A stretch of 35,000 nt of DNA from Halisarca cf. caerulea. Lineage: Eukaryota > Porifera > Demospongiae > Chondrillida > Halisarcidae. The position numbers and the translations under genes were made by a program. The stretch's first letter is position 1. The number at the start of each line of letters is the position of its first letter. The notes under the pieces were generated by a model. That model had not been told where the DNA came from and searched no databases. It saw only the letters and a program-made list of their open reading frames with translations. Positions 18,627 to 29,889 of this stretch are shown piece by piece. The stretch is from positions 5,001 through 40,000 of the forward strand of contig CAUJGJ010000425.1 of assembly GCA_963170055.1 (NCBI GenBank). Reading direction: 5' to 3'.

Positions 18627-19124
18627 ATGTCATTCATAATTTTTTCCACTCTACTTCTGGCCCTTGCCGGGATTCACTTGTCAGATGCATCTAATGATTA
18701 CATTGAAGCAGAATTTTTCAAAGTGGGAATGACAGCTAGGGCCATCTATACTGCTCCTGGTGATCAGGCTACTGGCATCAACCTGGAAGATGCCAATGGA
18801 GGTGTAGTACTCCACATGGGCTACCGGTTCAATTGGGGTCAAAACCCCAGCACAGGACAACCTTGGGAGGACATTTTGATCCTCAACTCAAAGGCATCTG
18901 ATGGAGGTTGGGGTCCTGAACAGCATGTCAATGACTTCTACTTCACTCCAGGAACCAAAATGATGATCTGTGCCAAAGCAGAAGAGGGACACTTTGCTAT
19001 CTCTGTCAATGGAAAAGAGGTTGCAACATACGATCATAGACTCCCAGTGGATTCTGTGAAAAGAATAACCTTTTATACGGAAGGAGATTCAGTACTACAA
19101 ACCTTGAGTGTGGATTTTAACTAG
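18627..19124 (+). CDS. Galectin 2, predicted secreted beta-galactoside-binding lectin
   Basis: 165 residues from ATG 18627. A longer frame from a TTG at 18603 would begin upstream of the splice acceptor and is rejected. The leader (MSFIIFSTLLLALAGIHLSD) is a typical signal peptide of about 20 residues. The galectin domain shows HMGYRF, ILN and WGPEQH in the canonical order and spacing. It is about 85% identical by eye to galectin 1; the central stretch from EQHVNDFYF to DSVKRI differs at one residue. Differences cluster around the sugar-binding face (HMNYRFHWGGN versus HMGYRFNWGQN), so the two may prefer different glycans (inference). The gene lies about 16 kb downstream of galectin 1 in the same orientation, with a matching promoter and first exon, so it arose by segmental DNA duplication. 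Confidence 0.93.
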   Translation: MSFIIFSTLLLALAGIHLSDASNDYIEAEFFKVGMTARAIYTAPGDQATGINLEDANGGVVLHMGYRFNWGQNPSTGQPWEDILILNSKASDGGWGPEQHVNDFYFTPGTKMMICAKAEEGHFAISVNGKEVATYDHRLPVDSVKRITFYTEGDSVLQTLSVDFN

Positions 19125-19273
19125 CTTGGATATATTAATGGAAAATTGGATATACTCCTGGACCAATAGTGGACAACCGCTTTAGATATAGGAACAGTCT
19201 TAATAGGTGATAAGGACAACTGCTTCATTATCCTGATCAATTTATATTATATCATCTGGTTATTTAAGTATAA

Positions 19274-19279
19274 AATAAA
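19274..19279 (+). other. Polyadenylation signal AATAAA of galectin gene 2
   Basis: A canonical hexamer about 150 nt after the stop codon, in AT-rich sequence. Confidence 0.5.
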
Positions 19280-19535
19280 TCAAATAATTACCTCAAGTAC
19301 ATCAATGGAAAATGCATGTAGTAAAAAGCATTAACAGAATAAGATGGAATATTTCTTTAGAACATCTACGTAATTCTCCACTTGCATGCCTGCCAATAGG
19401 TAGATGGGCGAGGACTTACAGATAAGTCAACCATGCAGGGCAAACATTGTGGTGTGCATGGGTGAGATGCAGGGGGAGAGATAGCAACAGGTTCAACTAG
19501 GGTGTGGCAACACAAGTATGTAGACATACGTACAT

Positions 19536-19830
<295 letters not shown>

Positions 19831-19989
19831 TGTAGGGAGAAATACATGCATGCCTTCTCCCTCAATTGATTGATTCGGCAGTGCTATGCTTGAGAGGAGC
19901 AGGACGAAACACCTAAGACCGGCAAACCTTGATTTGAAGGATACCCCCATTTACATGATTATCACCATGTCCATATATAACTCATCCGA

Positions 19990-21240
19990 ATGGACCATTG
20001 GCACGTTTTTTCCTCACAGACCATAGAAGATGAGGCCATAGTGTCCTTTGATGTAATATCCCTCTTTACCAAGATTCCTGCAGGCCTAGCTACCAGAGTT
20101 GCATGTCATCACCTTCAAGATGATACATCCCTCCCCAGCTGATTGCACCTCCCTTTCTGTAGATGAGATAATATCCCTCCTAAACTATGCCTTAATGTCT
20201 TACTTTGCCTTTCGTGACACATTCTACCTGCAGATCCAAGGAACAGCCATGAGTTCACTTGTATCAGTAGTGGTGGCTGACCTAGTTATGGAAGATGTTG
20301 AATCGAGAGCCCTAAGCAGCTACCCCAATCCTCCTAAATTTTAGAAAAGATATGTGGATGACACATGTTGTGCCCTTAGATCTGATATTGCATAGGATTT
20401 CCACCGCCACTTAAATACCATAGAGGACACCATATCCATTTCACATTAGAAGAAGAAGCCCAAGCCCAGCTAGCATTCCTAGATGTACTGATCCTCCAGA
20501 ATCCTGACAAGACCATAGATACCACGGTATATAGGAAATCCACCCACACAAACAGGTACCTACTCTTCCCACCACCCCTCAGCCCATAAAGCAGCTGTTG
20601 TCAGAACCCTCCATAACACAGCCCAGACCATACCCTCAAACGCCAGTTTTAAAAGTGGAGGAGCAGCAGAAAATTGACAAGGGCCCAGAGTTAAATGTTT
20701 ATCCCAAGAAATTGATCAACCAATTCGATCTCCAAACCTAGGCAGATCCCAGATGTTCCCTCACAGTCTTAAACTATTAATCCCACCTATGTTTCAATTC
20801 CTTATGTCAAAGGCATCTTATAAGATGTATCCTTGTCCCACTAGATATTAAGACAAAATTTAGGCCAAACAATACCCTAAGGCTAATGTTAGTGCACCCC
20901 ATGCAAAGATCCCACCCTACTACAGGACAAAGCAGGTGTTATGTATAAAATCCCTTGCATGTAGTAGCTGTCCCAAAGTTTACAAGGGACAGATTGGTAG
21001 AACCTACAACAGAAAGTAATAGAGCATCAGCGTTGAGTCAGGGATAATAAGATAGCCACATCAGTTTTAGCCGAGCACTCAGAGGGAACAGCACACACAG
21101 TAGATTGGACCCGCACAAAAGTATTGGACAATACACACACTGCAAAAGGATGCTTTAAGTTGGTAGAGTTGTAGATCGAAGTAATCTTGAAGTACACACC
21201 TCAGTTAGCTAACCTGGTCTTCTCTAGCTATACGGCAGAA
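19990..21240 (+). pseudogene. Penelope-like retroelement remnant (RT plus GIY-YIG endonuclease), broken
   Basis: Starts 5'-truncated with an RT palm block VSFDVISLFTKIP (about 20045). It continues with IQGTAMSSLVSVVVADLVME (around 20240) and then KRYVDDTC (about 20347), the catalytic YVDD box. Downstream, FLDVL-type and YRK.TH.. stretches are recognisable in shifted frames. Near 20940-21170 a GIY-YIG nuclease can be read: CPKVYKGQIGRTYNRK, EHQR, then VLAEHSEGTAHTVDW. An RT combined with a C-terminal GIY-YIG endonuclease is the hallmark of Penelope-like elements. Numerous stops and frameshifts (for example TGA after SLPS, TAG before KRYVDD, two stops after NRK) make it non-functional. It abuts the next element at about 21240-21285. 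Confidence 0.8.
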
Positions 21241-21284
21241 TCACCACTAGTTTTGGGGAAGGCACCATCACCTCTGCGGAGGAC

Positions 21285-22860
21285 GTATAACAGGGGGACC
21301 CACTGGATCATCTTCTCTTCTGTCCAACCCTCCACCCAATCTTGCAGTTAATTGTTGTGCTCAGACTTCAAAGTGTTTTACATGGATGATGGCATGATTG
21401 GTGGTTATCATGAGGAAGTTGTATAGGAGATTTAACCAGATTTGTGCTAAATGCTGCCTCATTGGGATTACACCTCAACCGAGTAAGAGTGAGGTCATTT
21501 GCTCTTCTGCAGTTAGTGGTGTATCTCAAGCTCCCTTTGATGTGATGAAGTTTGTCCCTGCCAATGAAGCCACCCTCTTTGGTGCACTAATAGGAGATGC
21601 TGAACGGATTGGCTAAGTCATGCATCAGGAGTAGGATAGAGTTCTTGAAAACAATATTGTACAGGCTGTGCCATTTCAGGAAGCATCATGCTCTTCTTCT
21701 TCTAAGGTATGCATTGGCTATTTCCAAAGTTCTCTATTTTGTAAGGTCATCTCCTTGCTTCCTGTCACCTCGCCTGCAGGAGTTTGACAGCCTTCTCCAC
21801 TCAACTCTTTCATTGGTACTGAATGTGGATCTATCTAGAGAGAGTGCCTGGCTACAAGCTATCTTATCTGTCAGCGGTGGTGGGATTGGGACCCGTTCGC
21901 CATCCATGCATGCTTCTTCTGCACACCTTGCATCAGCTGCTGGTTGCTAAATGCCTCATCACTCTCCTCCTTCCATCCTACAACACTGCCAACAGTTTGA
22001 CACTAGCCATACAAGCTTGGAAATAAGACTTTGTAATATAGAGTTACCTCAGGAAAAGGCTATAGGTCCAAACAGAGAGCATGGGATGCACCAAGGGTTG
22101 ATGCTATACTTTGAAGAAGTTAGTGCCCACAGCTGATGATAAAAGTCGTGCTAGACTTCTAGCTGCCACCATCAAAGAGTATGGGCTCTGGCTCCAAGCA
22201 CCTCCTATTGCATCACTTGACCTCCGTATGGATGATAATGTGAACTGTATAGGAACAGGTTTGAGGCTAGGAGTACCCTTGGTCTCACCACATGATTGTC
22301 AATATTGTGGTAATTGTGTTGATGAGCTCGCAACTCATGGTCTGAGTTGCAGAAGGAGCCAGGCGGACATTCCCGCCATGCAGCAGTGAATGACCTCTTC
22401 CACCATTCATTGACTTCAGCAGGAATACCCTCAAGATTAGAGCCCAAGGGTACCTGCTCTGGAAGTTCCAATCTTCCAGATGGGGTGACTTTAGCCCCGT
22501 GGAAGTTTGGGAAACCTCTAGCTTGCAAGGTATATCACCTGCTGGGATACTGTCACTCCCACACACCTGCATGGTTCATGTGTAGAGGCAGGGGCAGTCC
22601 CATCCAAGCCATAATGCGGTAATCGACGCAATATCAAGAGCTTGGAAGTAGTTACCACTTTGTCACGTGGCTGTGGAGACTGGTGGAACATGTGGATCAC
22701 AAACCCAGGCTATCTTTGGAGAGACTTGAGCTAGATTAAGGTGGATGTCAGGTGATACTAGTAGGTCAACATATTATTTTTGTCAGCATGTATCTGTTTG
22801 TATATATTCAGAGAGGAAACACAGATCGAGGCTATTGTAGGAACTTTCGATAGCAATGCA
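21285..22860 (+). pseudogene. Non-LTR retrotransposon remnant (RT tail, CCHC knuckle, restriction-like endonuclease), broken
   Basis: Begins inside the RT at QGDPLDHLLFCPTLHPIL (21291), as expected of 5' truncation during target-primed insertion. A catalytic-box-like stretch, MDDGMIGG, follows at about 21381. Next are the thumb-type segments FRKHHALLLLRYALAISKVL and FVRSSPCFLSP.LQEFDSLL, and SGGGIGTRS. Around 22280-22350 there is a zinc-knuckle-like CQYCGNCVDELATHGLSC. PDGVTLAPW at about 22475 resembles the PD-(D/E) motif of restriction-like endonucleases of R2/CRE-type elements. IQRGNT near 22808 matches the usual end of such proteins. Several frameshifts and stops break the frame (near 21610, 21950, 22135 and 22390). 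The exact clade is uncertain. Confidence 0.7.
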
Positions 22861-23815
22861 CTATCACCTCTTTATGGAATTAGTCTCTCTATTATTATTA
22901 CTATTCTATTTATTAATTGAAGAAAAAATATGTATGTATATGCAAAAAATATGTACATATTATGTGTATAGGTTATAACCTGCCTACTAAACTGATGTGA
23001 AAGAGAGTTTACCGTCTCCATTGCGATTCACCTACATTAAAAACAGGCGTCAATTAGTTAATTAACTAATTCCTTTTGTCAATTAACAGACCAAACCACA
23101 AAGATCTGTATTCTCCAAGCATTGCCATAGCACAGAACAATACAGATCACACTGCTACTGTTTGAAGCATACACACTTGCCAGAACCTTTGATGCTACAG
23201 TGCATCAGTTTAGATATATATAATATTCCATTATATACTTAATATACTCTTGTCAGTGTTCTAACAGGGTGCAAACATGTATGGCCATAGTATTGAGGCA
23301 ATACATACAATTTGATATAGTACAATTTATTATTATTATTATGTTACATGAATTGTTATGTCATTTTCTAACCAAATTTCTTTCTCAGTCATCCTAATAA
23401 GTGACCATTTACCCAGTATTTTATTCTGAATCGATAATCGGTTGTGGTAACCACAATCACTAGTGACTTAAACTTTGGTCCCACATGCACACATGGGATA
23501 TGTACAAAATTGGCTGAAATTTCTGCAAACATTTAGTATTCCATACATTTATTAATCAGTAGGCTATATAGTAACGTTGCAGGAGATATTGCAACTCATC
23601 ACTATAAGCAATTTAAATACCACCTGAATATATATATATATACATTGTCAACTCTAAGACTTGTGAATGATATCATAAATAAACCCATGTAAGGTCACCA
23701 AATGTGGGGGAACCAATCATGCGGTGTGTCCATACATTTGTTATCACCATGCAGGCCCTATTAAAACTGTTTCTATGATAATTGAATATATCCACTTTGC
23801 CATGTGACATCTAAA
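22861..23815. other. Gene-free stretch
   Basis: AT-rich sequence with short ATT and AT microsatellites (about 23327-23342 and 23627-23642) and a small palindrome, TTAGTTAATTAACTAA, at about 23056. I see no gene. Confidence 0.55.
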
Positions 23816-24353
23816 CTAGTTAAAATCCATTCTCAAAGCTTACAGGATCAAATCTCTTTCAGTACCAAAGCTCAATCTTCTCACAGATCCACTGGAAGCC
23901 TGTAATCATATGTGGTAACTTTTTTTTTTTCCATTGACAGAGATATAGAAGTGTCCTAGCCGCTTCTGCTTTGGCACAGATCATCATCTTGGTTCCCAGA
24001 GCAAAGTAGAAGTTATTGGCATGCTTTTTTAGCACCCCAACCACCTTTGGATGGCTTTGAGTTGAAGATCAAAATGCCCTCCCAAGGCTGTCCTGCATGT
24101 GCTAGGGTTTTCCCCCCACTCAAACCTGTAGTCCATGTGGAGCACCACACCTCCATTAGCATCAGTATGCATTAGCATACTGATGCTAATGGACTCATTA
24201 GCATTAGTATCACCAGGAGCAGTTAGATGGCCTTAGTTGTCATTCTAACATGAAAGAAATCTGTTTCAATGTAATGATCATCCTTACTTGCATCTGACAA
24301 GTGAATCCCAGCAAGGGCCACAAAAATAGACTTGAAATGATTGTGAATGACAT
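23816..24353 (-). pseudogene. Galectin pseudogene (third galectin copy, inverted)
   Basis: Read from ATG 24353 down to TAG 23818-23816, the DNA parallels galectins 1 and 2 along the whole coding exon. It has the signal peptide (LALAGIHLSD equivalent at about 24300) and the sugar-binding block (GVVLHMDYRF equivalent near 24150). It also has WGA...NNFYFALGTKMMICAKAE at about 23960-24030 and the terminal DFN-stop. Breaks include a base lost in the Ala-Ile-Tyr codons (about 24232), a local expansion with an internal palindrome at 24160-24210, a 4-nt gain near 24100, extra bases after ICAKAEA (about 23960) and an A-run expansion at 23920-23930. The splice acceptor and the short 5' UTR upstream of the ATG (near 24372) are still recognisable, so the copy arose from genomic DNA and not from mRNA. 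Confidence 0.9.
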
Positions 24354-25119
24354 ATTAATTTGCTTTATTCAGCTGTAAACTAAGATATTCAATATAGGAC
24401 ATCTTGGTAGAGTATGCAAATTAAGTAACTATATTTAATGACTACATTAACAATGAGATAGATCAGGAAGCACAACTGCACAAGCATGGCAGACACCACA
24501 TTCACCTTAATCCCAGACAGGTTCCGCTTTACTAACTGTCCACCTCGGCTGCATGGGTATACTGGTTGCTGTAACTCAGCCTTGAACTCAAGTATGCCAA
24601 TACAATGAGTTAGCAGAAGGCAAGGGTATGTGGTATAAAGAAATCAGTAAATTGCTTGCATAAGCAAATAGCATACTAGGATGTCATGCCAAACCTTGAA
24701 GGCTGAAGCTCTAAGTTAGCCACTAGGGCATGCCTAAATCCCAAGCTATGGAGCATTGTACAATTATTGCTCCATTAGATAATATGTAGATGGCTCAAGA
24801 ACCATTTTTGGGATTCCATATAGGTTTACTAACAAAACGTGACATCCAATAGCCTAAATGTAGTGGATTATGGGTCTTGGGGATGTAACTACAATTATAA
24901 TTAATTATTACATACTGCCACAATACGGAACAGTCACGCTAAAGTGGGTGTAACGTCTCCCCCAAGACAGTACTGAAATGAAATTATCTTCCTTTGATCA
25001 TGCATTTGCCAATAAATAATTGAAATAACCAAAGTAATAATTGAGAACATTAAGAGTCTGTACATTAAGGATAACATACTATATCATGCATGTACATAGC
25101 CAATGAGATAGCAGTTACA
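24354..25119. other. Gene-free stretch upstream of the galectin pseudogene
   Basis: Contains a splice-acceptor-like sequence for the pseudogene (minus strand, near 24372). I could not find the TATA box or the GGTTTCAGAAA exon end seen at the intact galectins. Nothing else is recognisable. Confidence 0.45.
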
Positions 25120-25371
25120 TACCATATACCAGGAAAGTTTTGCAGAGTGAAACTTTCGCGAATTCCTAGATATCACGATTTTCACAAGAAAGACTTTCGC
25201 GAATTCCAAGATTTCACGATTCTCACAAAAGAAAACTTTCGTGAATTGCTGCATTTCATATATGGATGTATAGAACAGAGCTAGCAGTTACGAAGTTAAG
25301 TTTCGTGAATGCTGTCGACTTTGCGAAATTCGCGAAACTTAATTTCCGCAAAACTTTCCCAGTATACAGTA
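25120..25371. mobile_element. MITE with terminal inverted repeats and TA flanks
   Basis: The left end TACCATATACCAGGAAAGTT and the reverse complement of the right end TACTGTATACTGGGAAAGTT match with a few substitutions and continue into TTGC. Both ends carry TA, as expected for Tc1/mariner-type targets. Inside are two to three direct repeats of about 50 bp built on ACTTTCGCGAATT.C...TTTCACGATT, and the opposite orientation TTCGCGAAACTT near the right end. There is no coding capacity; it must be moved in trans. Confidence 0.7.
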
Positions 25372-25505
25372 TTAGGCAATCCCGGGCCCTTAAAACTGGC
25401 CGCAATAATAAAAGGACTGGTGAGACAACAAGTAATGGAATGCCATGAGCATAAGTTAGTTAAACTGGTAAAACGACCCAGTTAACATGACATGTGATGA
25501 CAGTA

Positions 25506-26440
25506 CTAGTCCTGAGGGGAGTCCACAGAATTTGCCAAAACAGAGCAAATCAATGCCAATTCTTCCCATGGAGTGCGTAGATATGTCTGGTAGGCAGAAC
25601 ATTCCTATCAACCTAGTATTTTTATTTTGGCATCTGAGATGCCGGCTTTTTGAGCTGTAGTGGCAGCACCTATCCTGAAGCTATGGCCATATGCAGTAGA
25701 GGTTGGGGCTGAAACAGCAGGATGACCAGGCTCAACCAAGACTTCCCTGCAGAGGGGTTTACCAGTAGATGTCAAGAATAGAGGGCCATCACGAGGACCC
25801 CGTATTGACAGATAGTCAAGTAGTGCAGAAACTGGGCACAAAGGAGCTCCAGTCCTGGACAGATGTATATCCAGCCCCTTCCCAAACCGATCAGTTTTAG
25901 AATGCTTCACACGTATCGTAATAGTATAGTGACTGGGGTGGAGTTAGAAGGATGAATATCCCTTACGGTGAGATGACGGGAAGGGTCAAAGGATGAAGAG
26001 GCAGGTACCATAAACTATGCACAGCAACGGAATCCAAAGAACACAACACACACAGCTGCCCACATCATGCGGCAGTCATAAGAGATAGGGGGAATACCCC
26101 AAACCTGTTTCAATTTTAACAGTATGTGTGGTGTGATAGCTAAGCAAGGGTTAGGGAAATAACCTGTTGAAGCCTTCCATCTTTTTGATGCCCCTTAGGA
26201 CCAAGGTCACTTTTGGAGTATACAAATTGACATTGCAAAACCCATTGTTGATTAGCATATTCCTAATGGCGGAGATATTGGACTTCATTGTGGATAAGGA
26301 TAGACTATCCAAACCAAGCTCAGATAACAGTATAGCTTGCTCGGATGGAGGTAGTGGGTTGATTTGAGAGTACACAGAAGGTTAAGAAGCGCTTCCGGCC
26401 TGCAGAGTAGCACTTCTGGGTGGCACTTCCTAATCCGAAT
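25506..26440 (-). pseudogene. Tyrosine recombinase remnant
   Basis: Parallels the intact YR. QKCYSAGRKRFLTFC lies near 26400, the SLSTMKSNISAIRNMLINNG region at about 26280 and the KHSKTDRFGKG block at 25905. GHSFRIGAATTAQKAGISD near 25670 retains the HxxR pair, and ECSAYQTYLRTP keeps the nucleophile Tyr at about 25585. The Arg-Trp of the LGRW box has become two consecutive stops (TGA TAG, about 25608-25613), both explainable as transitions. The first catalytic Arg region (about 25920-26150) is scrambled by frameshifts. Confidence 0.85.
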
Positions 26441-27850
26441 GAATAAAAGTCAGTAAGAGCCTTCTCCACTCGACGTGTGATGTCCAGTCTGGGCTTGACA
26501 GGACCAGGAGGTCAGAGTAGAGCTGGGAGGATTGGATAAGGCATTGCTTGGATGCCTGAAACCTGGGTGGGAAGATCAGATAATTTACTTCGTGATATAG
26601 CATCAGCTGCACAGTTACAGAAGCGTGGAACATGAACTGATGAGAAAGTAAACTGGAAGTGAGCTGAAAAGAAGGATAAACATCTCAAGAGGTGCATAAC
26701 AATACCTGAAGGTTCTTTAGAAGAACCCTTCTTTAAGGCAGCCACAACTGAAAGATTATCTACATGCATGAAAGCAAACATGATACCCTGACCAACGAGA
26801 GCCCCAGATGGTACCAACTAACACCACAGGTACCAATTCTTTGACTATTAATTTTTACTCATGCCAGCCCAGTCACTGCTCCACAACCAAAGCTCCCAGA
26901 GGCATGAGTAAACTGCCCAAACCCAGCAGCAAGATACCATTCCAAGTCTCCACATAAGTTCTCCACCATAACAAGTCAGACTTTATTTCCTTGCTGAGGC
27001 GAATGTGATAAAATGGCTTCTTGGCAATGCAGAGCAAGTCAATCATGCGACACACAAATGGGCAACCCTCAGCTGGGGCACTACTTTGCAAGCAAACTGG
27101 AGCGCCCCAATCAGGTGCTCTAACTCCTTTCTAGTGCATGACTTTTTGGATTGCCATATCTCCAGTTCCTGTGATAACCTCAAGAGTTTGTCGGAGGGGA
27201 GACAAGCTTGCATGGTTGTAGCATCCAGCAGAATGCTGAGAAAGGAGAGGCTCGTCCTGGGGCCAGGAATCTTGTCTACTGCCAAAGTGATGCCAAGCTC
27301 ATCACATTAACTGAGCAGTGAGTCCTAATGGTGTTGGCACTCAGGTGAGCCGGGCAAACTCACTATAAGAAAAACATCCAGGTAACGAATGACATTGCAA
27401 AGCCCGTTGTCCCAAAGGATCCATTTGAATGCATCAGCATAGGCATTGAATAGTAGAGGAGCAGATCAGAGACCAAATGACAGCTGTTTGTCCCGATACA
27501 GTTTGTTGTCCCAGCGCATGCCCAAGAGATATCTATCAGACGGGTGAACAGGAGTGATCCTGAAGGCATTAACGTTATCAGTTTTAGCCAAAAGTGCCCC
27601 TTTACCGATAAATGAGATGAGCCTTGCAGCATCATCGATGGAAGAATAGACCATGCTAGAATCAGTGACGGAAATGCTATCATTAACACTAATTTAAAAA
27701 CCCTTAGGGTAGGAAAGATCCACTATCAGACGCCACTGTCCTGGTTTGTGTGGTTTAGGGATGACGCCAAAACGATTAGACATGACATGACGCAGACTAT
27801 CACGGGGAATGGGCCGTCTAGGTGACTAGCAGCTACCTCCAACCCCTTGT
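26441..27850 (-). pseudogene. Reverse transcriptase-RNase H remnant with YLDV in place of YLDD
   Basis: RT: RFGVIPK.HKPGQWRLIVDLS (about 27700-27770, with a frameshift before it and a stop after YPKGF), KTDNVNAFRITPVHPSDRYL (about 27560-27590), and the catalytic box read as YLDV at 27374-27385, a loss of the second essential Asp. The thumb and connection regions follow: GPRTSLSFL (27260), KKSCTRKELEHLIGALQFAC (27110) and LLCIAKKPFYHIRL (27010). RNase H: HVDNLSVVAALKKGSSKEPS (about 26755), MHLLRCLSFFSAHFQF and AADAISRSK (26590). Multiple stops and shifts make it dead. Confidence 0.88.
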
Positions 27851-28909
27851 TGTTATTGTTATCCTGACAGCAATACCCAACACTATCATAAAAATTTATA
27901 GATAAATGTATAAAATTAAGTTTTGTGCAGTACCTAACCTTTCCAATACCTGCTAGTAAGTTCAATACTGCGTGGAGTTCTTTGCATTTCATCTGGAGGC
28001 TTAATAGATAGAAGCTGTTTGTCCGTAACACCAACTTTATTACCAAGTACCACGATTCTTTGTGATTAGAGCTTTTATTCCATAATTTAAGCAATTGTCG
28101 GCAGACTCCAAGAAGGACACAGTGCATGTAGTCAACACTTGTTCCTCTAATGATATCATAACACGGTACTGCTGAAAGCCATGAAAGCCCCTTTACACCG
28201 TTAACCTAAAAGTGATATGGTATACCTAAGTTAAAATAATAAGTAACTGTTACACAATTAATCTGTTATAATAGTATTATATATATACCCAAAATGAATG
28301 CAGTCTGAATATCATGTATATATTATACCTCTGCGAATGCAATTTCACATGTGACAGTGGTACTCACACACATAAAATGATGGAATCAATTGGGGGAGTA
28401 AGGCATGCATGGTACTGTTATGATGGTACACCACAATTATTACATACATAAATTGCAGCACTTTCCCAAGCGTGCTATATGTGCATTGTGTAGGGGAACA
28501 TACACTGTTATCAATCTTTATATCTTCCTTGGCTTTGAGCAAAGTATCAGCATGACCTCGTTTTGGACCTGTAGGATCATCTTCACTATACAGATAAATC
28601 CTCACAGTTCCATCACTTTTACAATTCACAGATTTCCCTGTCAGTGAACAAACTTAATAAGTGAAATTCATATTAATTTTATAAGCTTTATAATCTTATC
28701 TCCCGATGACGTCATACATCAAAGGCACTGCCTGGGTGGTAAATCGTGTACCATCCCTGCGGTCAGGACAGTAACCTACAAGCGCCCAGTTTGTCATAAT
28801 AATAATTAAACGTTGTTAATTAATGCGCAAAAGGTCGCAATAACAACTTTCACAATGTACAGCAACAATAGGAGAGCAGCTGACTTTCTAAGTGTTAAAT
28901 GGAGATAAA

Positions 28910-29038
28910 ATAGTTACTACATGGCTTCCTTGGGGAGCAACATGTTCACTGACCTCATCCCTCGGGTGCTACGCGCCCTCGGGCGTTCGGTCAGTAAACC
29001 TGTTACTCCCTAAGGAGCCGAGTTACTGTAGTAACTAT
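28910..29038. repeat. 129-bp hairpin repeat with GC-rich centre
   Basis: The left arm ATAGTTACTAC (28910) and the right arm GTAGTAACTAT (to 29038) are perfect complements. Inner arms GGCTTCCTTGGGGAGCAAC and GTTACTCCCTAAGGAGCC pair imperfectly, as do CACTGACC and GGTCAGT. The loop region CCTCGGGTGCTACGCGCCCTCGGG is unusually GC-rich for this window. A partial relative of the left arm occurs at about 2070-2105 (GTTAACACGTGGCTTCTTAG). It is intronic in the transposase-like pseudogene and likely a MITE. Confidence 0.7.
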
Positions 29039-29889
29039 TACTTAACTGCTGCATTAAAACAGAAATGGATCTGGCCTCATGCATGCTATATAAGGTAATG
29101 CTTAGAAATGTCTGTGCTCTGGTCAGTGAATTGATAAACAGGGAATCAGTAGATGAACTAAAAAGTACCCTATTTACATGCAGGTGAATTGTAAGGGAGG
29201 TGCATGTTGATGCTAATCAGCAACAGCTTAGAGGTACGTATAGTTATAACCCTCCTCCCCATTGTACAAGATTAATTTTATAATCACTTCAGCACATCCT
29301 TCAACATCATGTAACTCATACTAAAGTGATTATGCCATACATCTAGGATATAACCAAGACTAGTTTACACTGTCAAACCAAGATCTATAGCATTCCCTTT
29401 AATTTACCCTTTTGTTCACATTGACTACATCCATAAAATCCATTATGTTGCACAAAATTCAGAACAGCAGCCTTTGCTGGCAAATCACATGTGCTTGCTA
29501 GGAGAATTGCTTTGATAACACGCACTCTGCCATCAATAATAACTTCAATCCCTGTATGCATGTGCATAGGATTAGCACAATGTCATGACAAGTAGCTCAT
29601 AATATGGCAGGCATATCTGTTACTTTCTTAGAAACTGATCAGTAACACATACCACTAGTAAATACATCTTGAAGAGATCTTGCCAGGGGTTTCAGGAATA
29701 GGGACATATCAAGTTTAGATCCATGCCAGAGGCCTACAAGAAGTGTGTGTTCCTTTGATATTCTGAAAAGAGACATAGTTCATGCAAATGAATAAAGAAT
29801 TCTGCGCTAACTGCCCCATCTTTCAATAATTCATTTCCATATTTGTGATCAATGACATGGAAAACTATATAATATATGTGACTGCATTT

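Larger units (their letters stand above)
25506..27850 (-). mobile_element. Second YR (Ngaro-like) retrotransposon copy, 5'-truncated and decayed
   Basis: Minus-strand relics in the order RT, RNase H, YR, colinear with the intact element at 8.6-14 kb, from the region just before the RT fingers (about 27850) to the end of YR (25506). I see no Gag. It lies directly 3' of the transposase-like pseudogene, whose remaining exons are missing, so it probably inserted into or replaced that locus. Divergence from the intact copy is too high for the two to be recent sisters. Confidence 0.85.
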
